Shown one piece after another: positions 21,141 to 30,427 of a DNA stretch of 64,000 nt (positions within the stretch are counted from its first letter, which is position 1; each line of letters opens with the position of its first letter). The notes beneath the pieces are model-generated. The model did no database searches. It saw only the letters and a list, made by a program, of their open reading frames with translations, and had not been told where the DNA came from. Source of the stretch: Gracilibacillus suaedae (GTDB lineage Bacteria > Bacillota > Bacilli > Bacillales > Amphibacillaceae); the NCBI RefSeq assembly GCF_017599345.1, contig NZ_JAGFVL010000023.1:1-64000 (forward strand). Direction: 5' to 3'. A program made the translations under genes and the position numbers.

Positions 21141-22871
21141 ATGAAAAATTTTTTGAGAAAATTAAAATGGAGAAACTTACAGCTTAAGGATGTGAAAATC
21201 GGTAACAAGTATGGATTAATATTAAGTATTGTCCTAGCATTATTTGTAGTTTCTTCTATTATTGTTAGTATTTTTATGCAAAATGGCAAGGATGAAATCG
21301 AAGTCATGGAACGAAGAAGCGAACGTGCAGTGCTCGTAACGGAAATGGGGTCACTTTTGCGTGCGCAAAGTATTAGGGTGTTTCAATATATGAATGATCC
21401 TTCTGAAAACATAGCAGAAGAATTTAATCAGCGCAAGCAACGTTTTCTTAATTTAGCGCAAGAATTAACGGGAAAAATGAACGATGAAAATGAACAAGAA
21501 CTGCTTGATTCTATTATTCTTGAGGTACTAGAGTTTAATACTTCTTTCGATGAAATCGTTATCAATCATGCGGAAGGGAATCATGATTCTGTTGAACACC
21601 ATGCAAATAGGGCCCAACGAATTCAGTCAGAGACTGTAATCGCTTTAGATGAATTAAAAGAACTAATGGATGAACAGCGTGTAACAGCAGCAGATGAAGC
21701 AAAACATAGTCAAACAATAGCTCTATTTGCCCTTATCATTGCCGTTATTGTTTCATTTATTATTAGTATTTTCTTAATTATTCTCGTCAATCGTATTATT
21801 TCTAAAAACCTTTCGAAAGTCGTGGATGTAAGTAATGAAATAGCTGACGGTAATTTACAAGTAGAGGCAATTGATTATGATGGTAAAGATGAGATCGGCC
21901 AACTAGCTCACTCTGTTAATACAATGAGTACTAACTTAAAGGACATTATTCAGCAAGTTTCGAAAGTTTCTGAAACTGTGAGTGCCCAAAGTGAAGAATT
22001 AAACCAATCGGCAAACGAAGTGAAATCAGGAACCGAACAAATTGCATCCACCATGCAGGAATTATCTTCAGGAGCAGAGACACAAGCTAACCATGCTAGT
22101 GACGTCTCCATGATGATCGGGGACTTCTCGAAAAAGGTAAAAGAGGCAAATGAAAACGGGACAAACGTAGCAAAGGCATCTACAAATGTATTGGATATGA
22201 CAGGTAGCGGTCGTGAAATGATGGAATCCTCTGTTGCACAAATGGGACGAATACATACGATCGTACGAGATGCTGTAGATAAAGTACGTGGCTTAGATGG
22301 ACAAACGAAAGAAATTTCAAAACTAGTAGCAGTTATTAAAGATATTGCAGAACAAACGAATCTTTTAGCACTAAATGCGGCGATAGAATCAGCACGTGCA
22401 GGTGAACACGGTAAAGGTTTTGCTGTTGTGGCAGATGAAGTTCGGAAATTAGCAGAACAAGTTGGAGAATCAGTTTCAGATATTACAGGAATTGTTGTAA
22501 ATATTCAAAACGAATCTTCTAATGTCTCGCAGTCACTTGAGGAAGGGTACGAAGAAGTTGAAGAAGGTTCATCACAAATCGAAAAGACGGGAGAAACGTT
22601 TGGACGAATTAATAATGCGGTTAACGATATGGTATCAAGCATTAAAACTGTTACATCTAACTTATCAGAAATGGCATCAAGCAGTGATGAAATAAATGGC
22701 TCTGTAGAAGAGATTGCTTCGATTTCGGAAGAATCAGCTGCCGGTGTTGAGCAAACATCTGCATCTGCTCAACAAGCAAGCAGTTCAATGGAAGAAGTAT
22801 CTTCAAATTCAGAAGATCTGGCAAAACTGGCAGAAGAATTAAATGACTTAGTAAGACAATTTAAGATTTAA
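21141..22871 (+). CDS. Methyl-accepting chemotaxis protein, tandem paralogue (576 aa)
   Basis: Same architecture as the preceding receptor: short cytoplasmic start, membrane span about 25-50, extracellular helical sensor, second span near 195-220, HAMP and signalling domain with an identical CheA-contact tip. The ATG at 21141 follows a strong GGGGGAAG element. The two genes end in virtually the same residues, so they arose by duplication. Sensor regions differ (this one carries more His and Asn around residues 130-170), suggesting different stimuli. A terminator lies between them, so they are separately transcribed. Confidence 0.93.
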   Translation: MKNFLRKLKWRNLQLKDVKIGNKYGLILSIVLALFVVSSIIVSIFMQNGKDEIEVMERRSERAVLVTEMGSLLRAQSIRVFQYMNDPSENIAEEFNQRKQRFLNLAQELTGKMNDENEQELLDSIILEVLEFNTSFDEIVINHAEGNHDSVEHHANRAQRIQSETVIALDELKELMDEQRVTAADEAKHSQTIALFALIIAVIVSFIISIFLIILVNRIISKNLSKVVDVSNEIADGNLQVEAIDYDGKDEIGQLAHSVNTMSTNLKDIIQQVSKVSETVSAQSEELNQSANEVKSGTEQIASTMQELSSGAETQANHASDVSMMIGDFSKKVKEANENGTNVAKASTNVLDMTGSGREMMESSVAQMGRIHTIVRDAVDKVRGLDGQTKEISKLVAVIKDIAEQTNLLALNAAIESARAGEHGKGFAVVADEVRKLAEQVGESVSDITGIVVNIQNESSNVSQSLEEGYEEVEEGSSQIEKTGETFGRINNAVNDMVSSIKTVTSNLSEMASSSDEINGSVEEIASISEESAAGVEQTSASAQQASSSMEEVSSNSEDLAKLAEELNDLVRQFKI

Positions 22872-22915
22872 AGAAACAAAGGAGCTGGGACACAAGTATC
22901 TAAGTTAAATAAAGC

Positions 22916-22957
22916 CCCGAACTTTCCATAACAAATGGAGTAGTTCGGGTCTTTTTA
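22916..22957 (+). terminator. Terminator after second chemoreceptor gene
   Basis: An 8-bp stem CCCGAACT (22916-22923) with AGTTCGGG (22942-22949), followed by TCTTTTT. It lies 45 bases after the chemoreceptor stop. Confidence 0.8.
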
Positions 22958-23059
22958 AATGCAAGCTCAGGATTTTTATAACGTCTTAAACGTAAACTGT
23001 GCAGTAACTGGACATGGATTTGCTCTCTTCCATTCTGCATTTTGATGAGTGCTGCCATA

Positions 23060-23245
23060 CGCTCCGGCAGAATACTGCGCTTTCCATGGGAACAGCCTCA
23101 GCTAGGGAACTACGTTGAAATATCTTCTTTGCTCCCTTGTGCCGAGGAAGCTTACTTCGAATCGTTAGTAGAAGACGTAGGTGCATCACAGGGTCTTCGG
23201 ACTCGCGTGAGTTCCCATAGGAGTCTCCGTATTCTGCCTCCGCTA
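23060..23245. repeat. Folded interspersed repeat (GGCAGAATAC type)
   Basis: A large imperfect palindrome. GGCAGAATAC (23066-23075) pairs with GTATTCTGCC (23229-23238), and ATGGGAAC (23086-23093) pairs with GTTCCCAT (23211-23218). The CTTTCC-ATGGGAAC-AGCCTC and CCATAGGAGTCTCCG blocks resemble a repeat I associate with Bacillaceae intergenic regions; a genome search is needed to confirm copy number. Confidence 0.6.
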
Positions 23246-23333
23246 AGCGTAGTGTTCTGATTTTCGAAAGAAGAGAACTTTTGGTAAATATATTCTGTGA
23301 ATATCTTCTTACTTGATTAGAAATACACACTAA

Positions 23334-23547
23334 GCTGCGGAAAAATGCGACACTCCTGGGGGAACAGCGCGAGCCGAAGATCCACTTGCTGAAGTGATTT
23401 TCTTCAGCAAGTTAGCTGAGGCCGTGCCCCCGGAAAGGGAGTATTTTTCCGCAGCGACGAATGAGCACTTAACTTCAGAGAATGGAAGAAAGCCACTAAA
23501 CAGAATTTTCATTACTTCGCAGTATGTATCTACTATGAACAAATAAG
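23334..23547. repeat. Structured interspersed repeat, copy B
   Basis: Same element as at 30-276. A perfect 13-bp outer stem (23334-23346 GCTGCGGAAAAAT with 23443-23455) and a 10-bp apical stem (23385-23394 CTTGCTGAAG with 23402-23411) surround the invariant GAAGATCCACT and AGTTAGCTGA. The tail ATTTTCATTACTTCGCA plus TATGTATCTACT begins near 23503. Stem sequences differ from copy A but remain complementary. Confidence 0.75.
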
Positions 23548-23623
23548 CAACATTTGAATAAGTTAGATCTTGTCAACGTTCTTCTTAAGCTTGAAATGTG
23601 TTAAGTGTGTCCCAGTTTCTTTG

Positions 23624-24664
23624 TTATTTCTTTAGTTCATTTTCACTAATTAATATCTTTTCTACGATATTATAAATAGACAATACTTCATATAAGATAA
23701 TAACTTCTGGTGTGAAAAGGGTAGTATTTTGATCCTTGCTTGGCTTTTTACTCTCCCAGAATTGATTCATTAATTTTTTAACCTGTTGTCGATAGGCACT
23801 TGCCTTATAATGATCGGGATATTTCATGAAATCAACTAATGTTTCCACCATTTCGATAATGTCTTCGCATTCTTGCTTCGACCAACAGATATTCTGGATT
23901 GGTGTATTAATTAAGTTACCAATATGATAATGAATCAATCGTAATCTCGTCAGGTTTTTTCTTTCGTAATCAAATAAACTTTTCGTATGCTCGTCCAGTC
24001 GATGGTATTTCGACTCATCTGCTTGAAAGTTCAACAATTTATCCGTCTGATCCAAAGTCATTTTTAATGTTAGAAAACGCTTGTCTATCTCTGTTTTTTG
24101 ATTGGATAGTTCACTTTTTCCAACTAATTGCTTCAATATAATCTCTAATTCTTCTCCTGTCTGTTTCAATAGATCATGGATATTAGTCATTATTTTCTTT
24201 GTATAATTAGGCGGTAAAATAAACATATTGACTAAGGTTGATACTAATAGTCCAACTGTTGTGGTGCCAAGTCGAATAATAAAAGAGATAAATAAATTAG
24301 TATGAATTACTTCGATCATGGCAACTGATGTCAAGGTTGCCACTAGCAGTCCTGCATGTAAACCTAATCGATAACACGTGATAATCGTAAACAATGCGGA
24401 CAATGTATAGGTTATGGGTGAGTTCCCAAACAAGTAAATAAATAAAACGGCATAGGCTGAACCTATTGCCGAAGCAGGAAAACGGACGATCCCTTTTTTT
24501 ATCGAATCAGCAACAGTTGGTTCGACCGTGACAATCGCAGTGATGACAGCAAATACTGGTGGCCAGCCGATCCATTCACATAACAGTGATGTTAAAAAGA
24601 CAGCTAATGCTGTTTTGATTATTCGTCTACCAAAAAAACGGTAGCGTAACTTTGACCATTTCAT
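23624..24664 (-). CDS. Aromatic acid exporter family (FUSC/ArAE) membrane protein (346 aa)
   Basis: Integral membrane protein of the ArAE_1 (UPF0421, YqjA-like) family. Hydrophobic N-terminal half (about residues 15-140) contains GWPPVFAVITAIVTVEPTV and LGLHAGLLVATLTSVA, typical of the FUSC fold. The soluble C-terminal half is helical (ArAE_1_C type). The ATG at 24664 is chosen because AAGGAG sits about 11 bases before it; a longer frame would contain that site. Its stop lies inside the right end of the repeat island. Substrate unknown. Confidence 0.82.
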   Translation of the reverse strand: MKWSKLRYRFFGRRIIKTALAVFLTSLLCEWIGWPPVFAVITAIVTVEPTVADSIKKGIVRFPASAIGSAYAVLFIYLFGNSPITYTLSALFTIITCYRLGLHAGLLVATLTSVAMIEVIHTNLFISFIIRLGTTTVGLLVSTLVNMFILPPNYTKKIMTNIHDLLKQTGEELEIILKQLVGKSELSNQKTEIDKRFLTLKMTLDQTDKLLNFQADESKYHRLDEHTKSLFDYERKNLTRLRLIHYHIGNLINTPIQNICWSKQECEDIIEMVETLVDFMKYPDHYKASAYRQQVKKLMNQFWESKKPSKDQNTTLFTPEVIILYEVLSIYNIVEKILISENELKK

Positions 24665-24791
24665 TAGAAAGAATTCTCCTTCGAACATTCTATTGCTTAG
24701 TATACCGCAGAAATCTTTAGCTTACCATGATGAATCTTGCTTAAATGGAAAGATAATGTTTACTGGGCAAAAATTTCTTTTTGGGAATTAG

Positions 24792-24807
24792 TTGTAAACG
24801 CTTTCTT
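24792..24807 (+). promoter_or_regulatory. Candidate CcpA cre site
   Basis: TTGTAAACGCTTTCTT matches the catabolite-responsive element WTGNAARCGNWWWCAW at all but one position. It lies about 20 bases before a plausible -10 (TAAAAT 24825-24830) for the IDEAL-domain gene and between two divergent genes, so carbon-catabolite repression is plausible. Confidence 0.55.
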
Positions 24808-24885
24808 ATTCCGTGCATATGATGTAAAATAAGAATATATCTCAAGCAGATTAGTGCGTTGTGAATTTTTGAGGAGGTGTTGAAA

Positions 24886-25329
24886 TTGCTTTCCGTAAAA
24901 ATGTTAAAACCGTATTATGTAAAAGAAGAAGGCAAACACATTCGGGTGGTACTCGCTTATCAATATTTTTCTTTATTAATGGATGATGAAGTATATCATT
25001 TTGTGCCGCTCGAAGCTCGAGAAATTCGAATTAACCGTGATACACAACAAATTCAAAATAAAAATGACGTTTTTGTTTTTCAAAAAGGAAAAAAATATAA
25101 CCGGATAACATTATCAGATCTGATAAAAGTAAAGGATTTTCAGGAGCATCTATCCACTATTTTAAGTCCGTATATGATCATGTCCCAAACTGATGATAAT
25201 ACAGATAATATTGACCATGTGATTATGGAATTAGAGAAAAGTAATTTATTAAGACTTATCGATCGAGCTTTGGATGATAAGAATCCAGAAAGCTTCCATT
25301 TATATACAACAAAGTTAAATGAAATGTAG
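24886..25329 (+). CDS. IDEAL-domain protein (147 aa)
   Basis: Small cytoplasmic protein. The N-terminal part (KPYYVKEEGKHIRVVLAYQY) belongs to a Bacillaceae family of unknown role, and the C-terminus (LIDRALDDKNPESF) matches the IDEAL domain named from Bacillus proteins. GAGGAGG at 24871-24877 sits 8 bases before TTG 24886, which is chosen; a GTG at 24877 would overlap the ribosome site. It may be catabolite-controlled through the cre site upstream. Function unknown. Confidence 0.75.
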   Translation: MLSVKMLKPYYVKEEGKHIRVVLAYQYFSLLMDDEVYHFVPLEAREIRINRDTQQIQNKNDVFVFQKGKKYNRITLSDLIKVKDFQEHLSTILSPYMIMSQTDDNTDNIDHVIMELEKSNLLRLIDRALDDKNPESFHLYTTKLNEM

Positions 25330-25354
25330 CAGTTGCTTAGGGCAGCTGTTTTTT
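25330..25354 (+). terminator. Terminator after IDEAL-domain gene
   Basis: A short stem CAGTTGC (25330-25336) with GCAGCTG (25342-25348), one G-U pair, followed by six T. Confidence 0.7.
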
Positions 25355-25434
25355 CTTTTATGAATCTCCTACAAGCCCCTTGTTGCTTGCTATTGTAATC
25401 GCATCCCTTTTAAAATAGAGACAGGAGGTGTGTC

Positions 25435-26208
25435 ATGGATTTAGGGGTGAAGAACAAAAAGGTTCTTGTTACAGCAGCAAGCAAAGGTTTAGGTAAGGCA
25501 TGTGCCAAAGCATATGCTGAAGAGGGTGCACATGTTGTTATCTCAAGTAGAAGTAAAGCACAACTAGAGGAAGCAGTAGCTGAGATCGTTGAAAAAACAG
25601 GGAATGTTAATGTAGAAGCAATAGTCTGTGACCTTACCAAAAGTCAGGACATTGAAAACCTAATGCAGACAATTGGTCGTGTTGATATTTTAATCAATAA
25701 TGCCGGAGGACCACCTGCAGGTAAGTTTAATGACTTTGATGATCAGGATTGGCAGCATGCTTTTGAATTGTTGCTCATGAATATTATTCGTACTGTTAGA
25801 GCCGTAACACCTGGAATGAAAGAACAGCAATTCGGACGCATTGTTAATATTACATCAAGTTCGATGAAACAAGCACTAGACGGACTATTACTATCGAATA
25901 CATTCCGTCCTGCTATTGTTGGCTTATCCAAGAGCTTATCCCAAGAATTAGCTTCTGATCAAATTTTGATTAATTCAGTTGGTCCCGGCACAATGGAAAC
26001 AGATCGGATTCGAGATATATACAAACACCAATCTTCAGATGAATCTGTTGAAGAACGTATTCAAAAAGCGGGAGCAAATATCCCGATTGGTCGAATTGGA
26101 CAACCAGAAGAATTCGCAAAGGCAATCCTTTTTTTAGGATCAGCTGCTAATACATATATTACTGGTCAAACCTTAATTGTAGATGGTGGAGCAATGAAAA
26201 CATTATAA
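25435..26208 (+). CDS. Atypical SDR protein, degenerate catalytic site (257 aa)
   Basis: Rossmann-fold protein of the short-chain dehydrogenase superfamily, close to FabG-like proteins in overall sequence (NNAGG, NITSSS, SVGPGTMETDR, TGQTLIVDGG). The cofactor motif is TAASKGLG in place of TGxxxGxG. Aligned with classical enzymes, the catalytic Tyr and Lys positions read Ser154 and Arg158 (LSNTFRPAIVGLSK). This matches a known subgroup of BKR-like SDRs with imperfect motifs. Start has ACAGGAGGTG. It is followed after 12 bases by an oxidoreductase gene, probably co-transcribed. Reaction unknown; not a standard ketoacyl reductase. Confidence 0.85.
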   Translation: MDLGVKNKKVLVTAASKGLGKACAKAYAEEGAHVVISSRSKAQLEEAVAEIVEKTGNVNVEAIVCDLTKSQDIENLMQTIGRVDILINNAGGPPAGKFNDFDDQDWQHAFELLLMNIIRTVRAVTPGMKEQQFGRIVNITSSSMKQALDGLLLSNTFRPAIVGLSKSLSQELASDQILINSVGPGTMETDRIRDIYKHQSSDESVEERIQKAGANIPIGRIGQPEEFAKAILFLGSAANTYITGQTLIVDGGAMKTL

Positions 26209-26220
26209 AGGAGAGATAAC

Positions 26221-27213
26221 ATGGCAAGATTAAAATGGGGAATACTAAGCACAGCAAAAATCGGAAGAACACAAGTGATACCAGCAATTCAGAGATCCAA
26301 TAATGGGGAAGTAGTCGCGATCGCAAGTAGAAATCAACAAACAGCAAAAGAAGTAGCTGAAGAGCTCCAAATTCCACGTGCGTTTGATAGCTATGAGGCA
26401 TTATTAGACGATCCAGAAATCGATGCAGTCTATATTCCACTGCCAAACGCCTTACATAAAGAATGGGTGATCAAAGCAGCCGAAAAGAACAAACATGTAC
26501 TTTGTGAAAAACCTGTTGCAGTCACTAACGAAGAATTAGAGGAAATGATTACTGCGTGTAAAAGAAATAATGTGGTATTCATGGAAGCATTTATGTATCA
26601 ATTCCATCCCCAGCATCAAAAAGTCAAGCAATTGATTGATGACGGTGTGATTGGCGATGTAGCCTTTATGCGCGCAAGCTTCTCTTTTTATTTGGAAGAC
26701 CGTTCCAACATTCGCTTGATTAATGAGCTTGGTGGTGGATCAATGTTTGACGTCGGATGTTACACATTACATGCGATTCGTAATATCCTAGAACAAGAAC
26801 CTGTATCCGTTCACGCAAGTGCATACTATCATCCAGAATTAAAAGTGGATACAACGATGGCGGGTACAATGACCTTTGGAAATGGCATTGTTACATCTTT
26901 TGATTCCAGTTTCGATAGTACAGCACGTGAACAATACGAAGTGGTCGGTTCAAAGGGAAGCATTACGGTAACATCTGCATTTCGACCAGACACGAATGAA
27001 GGAATGACAGGTGAAATCCATGTAAAAACAGATGAAGGTACAGAAGTATTGCAAGAAGCGGGTGACCAGTACACATTAATGGCAGAACACTTCGCTCATG
27101 CAGTATTGAACAATCAACCGTTATTTTATGATACGAGCAAAATGCGCAACCAAATGAAAGTACTTGATGCCGTATATGAGAGTAGTAAAACAGGACAGGT
27201 AATTTCATTATAA
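26221..27213 (+). CDS. Gfo/Idh/MocA family oxidoreductase (330 aa)
   Basis: NAD(P)-dependent oxidoreductase. N-terminal Rossmann start WGILSTAKIGRTQVIPAI, the family motif CEKPVAVT with the conserved Lys, and GGGSMFDVGCYTLHAIR in the C-terminal domain. Length is standard. Ribosome site AAGGAGAG. It forms a two-gene unit with the atypical SDR upstream and is closed by a terminator. Substrate is probably a polyol or sugar; nothing in the sequence fixes it. Confidence 0.88.
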   Translation: MARLKWGILSTAKIGRTQVIPAIQRSNNGEVVAIASRNQQTAKEVAEELQIPRAFDSYEALLDDPEIDAVYIPLPNALHKEWVIKAAEKNKHVLCEKPVAVTNEELEEMITACKRNNVVFMEAFMYQFHPQHQKVKQLIDDGVIGDVAFMRASFSFYLEDRSNIRLINELGGGSMFDVGCYTLHAIRNILEQEPVSVHASAYYHPELKVDTTMAGTMTFGNGIVTSFDSSFDSTAREQYEVVGSKGSITVTSAFRPDTNEGMTGEIHVKTDEGTEVLQEAGDQYTLMAEHFAHAVLNNQPLFYDTSKMRNQMKVLDAVYESSKTGQVISL

Positions 27214-27218
27214 AAGAG

Positions 27219-27247
27219 AAGCACAGTAGATTTCTGCTGTGCTTTTT
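27219..27247 (+). terminator. Terminator after Gfo/Idh/MocA gene
   Basis: AAGCACAG (27219-27226) pairs with CTGTGCTT (27237-27244), followed by TTTG. Confidence 0.8.
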
Positions 27248-27276
27248 GTTACTATATATTGGAAAGGAGAGGAGAA

Positions 27277-28233
27277 ATGATACCAATAACATCGTTAAAA
27301 CTATTGAAGCACAAAGCACTACTTGATCGACTACCGAAAGATCATCCTCAATATCGCTACATCTATGACAAGTGGCGGCAATTTGAATCAGGACAAGTAG
27401 GAGAAGCAAACCTTGAATATTACCTGAAGCGAGCCTACCTTGATTCACCCCAATTCCTTAACGGCCTCCGCTTTGAGCACCAATCCGCATTCCAGATCGA
27501 CTGGCTCCTTTTAGATCTAGGCTATCGCATCATACTAGAAATCAAGAATTACACCGCGCCCATCTACTTTGATCCACATTCCCGACAGCTAATACGAACG
27601 AAAGCAGGAGAAAAAGAAGTATTTCCAGATCCATTATTGCAAGTAGATCTACAATATGCACAATTACGCCGTTTTCTGGATGAGCATAACATCGAACAGC
27701 TTCCGACCTTTACTGCAGCGGTATTCGTCAATCGTAATGCAATTCTAGAACTTCAGGATTACCCAAATAGGCACCGGATCCTCACAGCACAAGCACTTCC
27801 ATCTTTTTTAGAAAAAATAGCACGAAAACACCCGGCGAAAATATCACCTTCTCGAAATCAGGAGATTGTATCCTTTTTACGTAATCACCACCAGGAAGCG
27901 CATTTTCCGGTACTTGACCGGTATGGTATCAAGTGGAGTGACCTTATTAAAGGTGTACCATGTCCGGCATGTACAAGATTTGCGATGAATAGAATACGCC
28001 AGCGTTGGCAATGTCCTTTTTGTAATGAACGCAGCTCTGATGCCCATTTGCCAGTATTGTTTGATTTAGCGTTGTTGTCGGAGAATAGAATAACAAATAA
28101 ACTAGCTAGAGAATTTTTAGGAACAGCTTCCCCAGAAGTGATTAAAAAATTATTTCAGAGAGCTCCATTAATCCGAAAAGGAAATAATAAAGGTGCCTAT
28201 TATAAGCATGTTGATTTGATTAAGTATTTGTAA
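27277..28233 (+). CDS. NERD-domain protein with C-terminal zinc ribbon (318 aa)
   Basis: Nuclease-related (NERD) domain, about residues 35-150, including the restriction-endonuclease-like core IDWLLLDLGYRIILEIKNY. A CPAC...CPFC pair near residues 228-250 suggests a zinc ribbon. The ATG at 27277 is chosen because AAAGGAGAGG lies just upstream; a TTG 18 bases earlier would contain it. NERD proteins are thought to act on nucleic acids, but their role in Bacillaceae is poorly defined. The stop is directly followed by a 21-bp-period repeat array. Confidence 0.8.
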   Translation: MIPITSLKLLKHKALLDRLPKDHPQYRYIYDKWRQFESGQVGEANLEYYLKRAYLDSPQFLNGLRFEHQSAFQIDWLLLDLGYRIILEIKNYTAPIYFDPHSRQLIRTKAGEKEVFPDPLLQVDLQYAQLRRFLDEHNIEQLPTFTAAVFVNRNAILELQDYPNRHRILTAQALPSFLEKIARKHPAKISPSRNQEIVSFLRNHHQEAHFPVLDRYGIKWSDLIKGVPCPACTRFAMNRIRQRWQCPFCNERSSDAHLPVLFDLALLSENRITNKLAREFLGTASPEVIKKLFQRAPLIRKGNNKGAYYKHVDLIKYL

Positions 28234-28310
28234 AGTGCCCGATAAATGACTAAAAGTGCCCGATATCATAAGGAAAGTGCCCGATATAACGTAAAAAGTG
28301 CCCGATATCA
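28234..28310. repeat. 21-bp-period repeat, AGTGCCCGATA unit (4 copies)
   Basis: GTGCCCGATA begins at 28235, 28256, 28277 and 28298, exactly 21 bases apart, with A-rich variable spacers. It starts at the NERD stop codon and runs to the convergent terminator. No CRISPR features: units are short and spacers are 11 bases. Confidence 0.8.
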
Positions 28311-28316
28311 AAAAAA

Positions 28317-28344
28317 GAGCTAGCCCGATCCCTCGGGCTAGCTC
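28317..28344. terminator. Bidirectional terminator between NERD and pbpC genes
   Basis: A perfect 12-bp stem (28317-28328 GAGCTAGCCCGA with 28333-28344) and 4-base loop. On the minus strand it is followed by a run of seven T, so it mainly ends the PBP transcript. Confidence 0.88.
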
Positions 28345-28351
28345 TCGATTC

Positions 28352-30373
28352 TTATTTTATCTCAGAAAATACGTTTCCGACTTTTTCAGCGACATATCCA
28401 CTGCCATTCGATTTGTCTTCGATGTTTTCAACCATCATAGCGATGATTACACTGCCGTCTTCCGGATAGCCGACAAACCAGCCATTCTCAGCAGCATCTT
28501 CTTCATCAAGTGATTGCTTCAGTTCTGCAGTTCCAGTTTTTCCAGCTATCCCAAATCCACTAACGTTTGCTTCACTTCCGGTACCATCTGTTACTACGCC
28601 ACGTAATGCATCGCGAATGATGTCAGTATTTTCACTGGAAAGCACTCCTTCTTTCCATGTCTGTCCGTCTTCTTCATCCATCAACAAGGTTGGTTGGACA
28701 ATGTTTCCGTCATTTTGGAAAATGGAATAGCTCGTTGCTAGTTGCAGTGCACTCATTTCGAGTTGACCTTGACCATAACTCGTATCAGCTAATAGTACTT
28801 CTTCACTTAATGTACCATCAGAAGAAATAGAGCTTGCTTCGATTGGGTAAGTGAAAGGGAACTCTTCCTCACCAATACCGAATGCTTCTAAGCCAGATAC
28901 AAAAGCATCTTCACCCATTTCCAATGCTTGCATGGCAAAATAGATATTGTCGGAGCGGACGAGTGCATCTCTTAAGTCAACCGGACCATTTGATTCAGAA
29001 ACACGTCGAACGGAGTAATTACCCCATCCTTCTTTTTGCCAGGTCAGTCCTTCGATGGTGTAGCCTTCATTTGGGTCAATGGATCCATTTTCCAAGCCAA
29101 TAGCACTTGTAATTGGTTTAAAGGATGATCCAGGTGCAAAGGTTGCGCTAAATCGATTTAATAATGGATTCTTCGGATCTTCTTGCCACTCATTCCATTG
29201 ATCACCACTAAGTCCATATAGAAAAGCGTGCGGGTCAAAAGCTGGACTGCTTACTAATGCTAATGTTTCACCAGTCGAAGGATCAATTGCTGTAGCAGTT
29301 CCGGCGTCTCCGTCTAATGAATCAAAGATGCTTTGCTGTACCTTGGCATCAATAGTGAGGGTGATGGTCTCTCCATCTTTCATCTCAGTTTCAGCGATTA
29401 CGATAGGCTCCTGATCTTCTTTATCGACATAAATCTGGACACCTTCTTCACCGCGGAGTTCTTCTTCAAATAGCTCTTCTAGTCCTCGATAACCAATTAA
29501 ATCACTTTCCGAATAAACATTAGAATCGACTTCTTCTAATTTTTCAGCTGTAATTGGTGCGATATACCCTACTAAATGAGCAGCAGCTTCACCTAAAGGG
29601 TAGATACGCCCTGTCGTCGTTTGTTTGGTAAATGGTTCAATCGATTGTAAAGCTTCTTCTAATCCATTTTCACTAATGCTAGGAGTTACTTTTAATGGAA
29701 CAAACACATCTGGTGTTACCCAGTCAGCACTTAAAGCTTGATCAATATCTTCCACTGTAATATCTAGTATTTCTGCAATTTCTTCTTTTTCCTGCTCTTC
29801 ATCCTCAGTAAACCAATCTTCTACTACACCCAATTCATAAATGCTTTCATTGACAGCAAGTGCTTCGCGATTTCGGTCATAAATTTCCCCGCGAACTGGT
29901 TCTACTATATTAATTCCAACTGTTCCGCCATCTTCCAACTCGGGGAAAATAAATCCAGGGTGCCAGTTAACGAGCCAATCAATTTCTTCTTCACCTTCGA
30001 CCGTTTCGATCGTTTTTACCATTTCAATTTCCGTATCAAAAGAAATGGGGCCTGCCATTGTGTTCATGCTTACACTGAGTGGGAATGACATTGATTCAAT
30101 CTCTTCCAAGTCAACTTCTTCCTCATCTTCATCTGGTACTTCGTATTCGACTGATAGTTCTGATACTTCCAAGTCTTCATATATCTTTGGATAACGATCA
30201 AATTCTTCTTTATCCGTATCTTCTTCGACCATTTGATACATACTTTCGAAGTCTTCTGCCATCCAATAGTCTACATATTCCTGCAGGCGGTCTTCAGGCT
30301 GGACTTGCTCGTCTTCTTGACAGGCAGCTAAAAATGCTAACAAACTTATCAATACAATTAATAACCGTTTCAT
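28352..30373 (-). CDS. pbpC: Class B penicillin-binding lipoprotein, PbpC/MecA-like (673 aa)
   Basis: Peptidoglycan transpeptidase. Lipobox LAFLAAC at about residues 12-18 predicts lipid anchoring. An NTF2-like MecA_N domain (about 24-145) is followed by the PBP dimerisation domain (150-320) and transpeptidase (350-665). Catalytic SSFK is near Ser416, the second motif is SDN, and KTGT is at about 612-615. Length and order match B. subtilis PBP3 (PbpC). Ribosome site AGGGGG precedes the ATG. It is next to the sortase gene, 55 bases downstream of it, so both wall enzymes may be co-transcribed. Confidence 0.92.
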   Translation of the reverse strand: MKRLLIVLISLLAFLAACQEDEQVQPEDRLQEYVDYWMAEDFESMYQMVEEDTDKEEFDRYPKIYEDLEVSELSVEYEVPDEDEEEVDLEEIESMSFPLSVSMNTMAGPISFDTEIEMVKTIETVEGEEEIDWLVNWHPGFIFPELEDGGTVGINIVEPVRGEIYDRNREALAVNESIYELGVVEDWFTEDEEQEKEEIAEILDITVEDIDQALSADWVTPDVFVPLKVTPSISENGLEEALQSIEPFTKQTTTGRIYPLGEAAAHLVGYIAPITAEKLEEVDSNVYSESDLIGYRGLEELFEEELRGEEGVQIYVDKEDQEPIVIAETEMKDGETITLTIDAKVQQSIFDSLDGDAGTATAIDPSTGETLALVSSPAFDPHAFLYGLSGDQWNEWQEDPKNPLLNRFSATFAPGSSFKPITSAIGLENGSIDPNEGYTIEGLTWQKEGWGNYSVRRVSESNGPVDLRDALVRSDNIYFAMQALEMGEDAFVSGLEAFGIGEEEFPFTYPIEASSISSDGTLSEEVLLADTSYGQGQLEMSALQLATSYSIFQNDGNIVQPTLLMDEEDGQTWKEGVLSSENTDIIRDALRGVVTDGTGSEANVSGFGIAGKTGTAELKQSLDEEDAAENGWFVGYPEDGSVIIAMMVENIEDKSNGSGYVAEKVGNVFSEIK

Positions 30374-30427
30374 TTAATTTACCCCCTCTAAACAAGTGAA
30401 AAAGCGTATTGCTAACAGACAATACGC

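Larger units (their letters stand above)
22870..23633. repeat. Composite non-coding repeat island with inverted ends
   Basis: The 750 bases between two convergent genes contain no supported gene. Imperfect inverted ends, GCTGGGACAC near 22884 and GTGTCCCAG at 23607-23615, embedded in AAAGAAACAAAGG-like sequence, reach the stop codons of both flanking genes. Inside are the chemoreceptor terminator and two folded repeats (23060-23245 and 23334-23547). Short frames inside are by-products of the palindromes. Confidence 0.65.

Noticed and set aside
22986-23542. Several frames of 70-115 codons within the chemoreceptor-FUSC gap
   Set aside because: They coincide with palindromic repeats, lack ribosome sites and overlap on both strands.
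28234-28310. CRISPR array
   Set aside because: Units are only 10-11 bases with 11-base spacers, no leader or cas genes; the same holds for the other 21-bp arrays.
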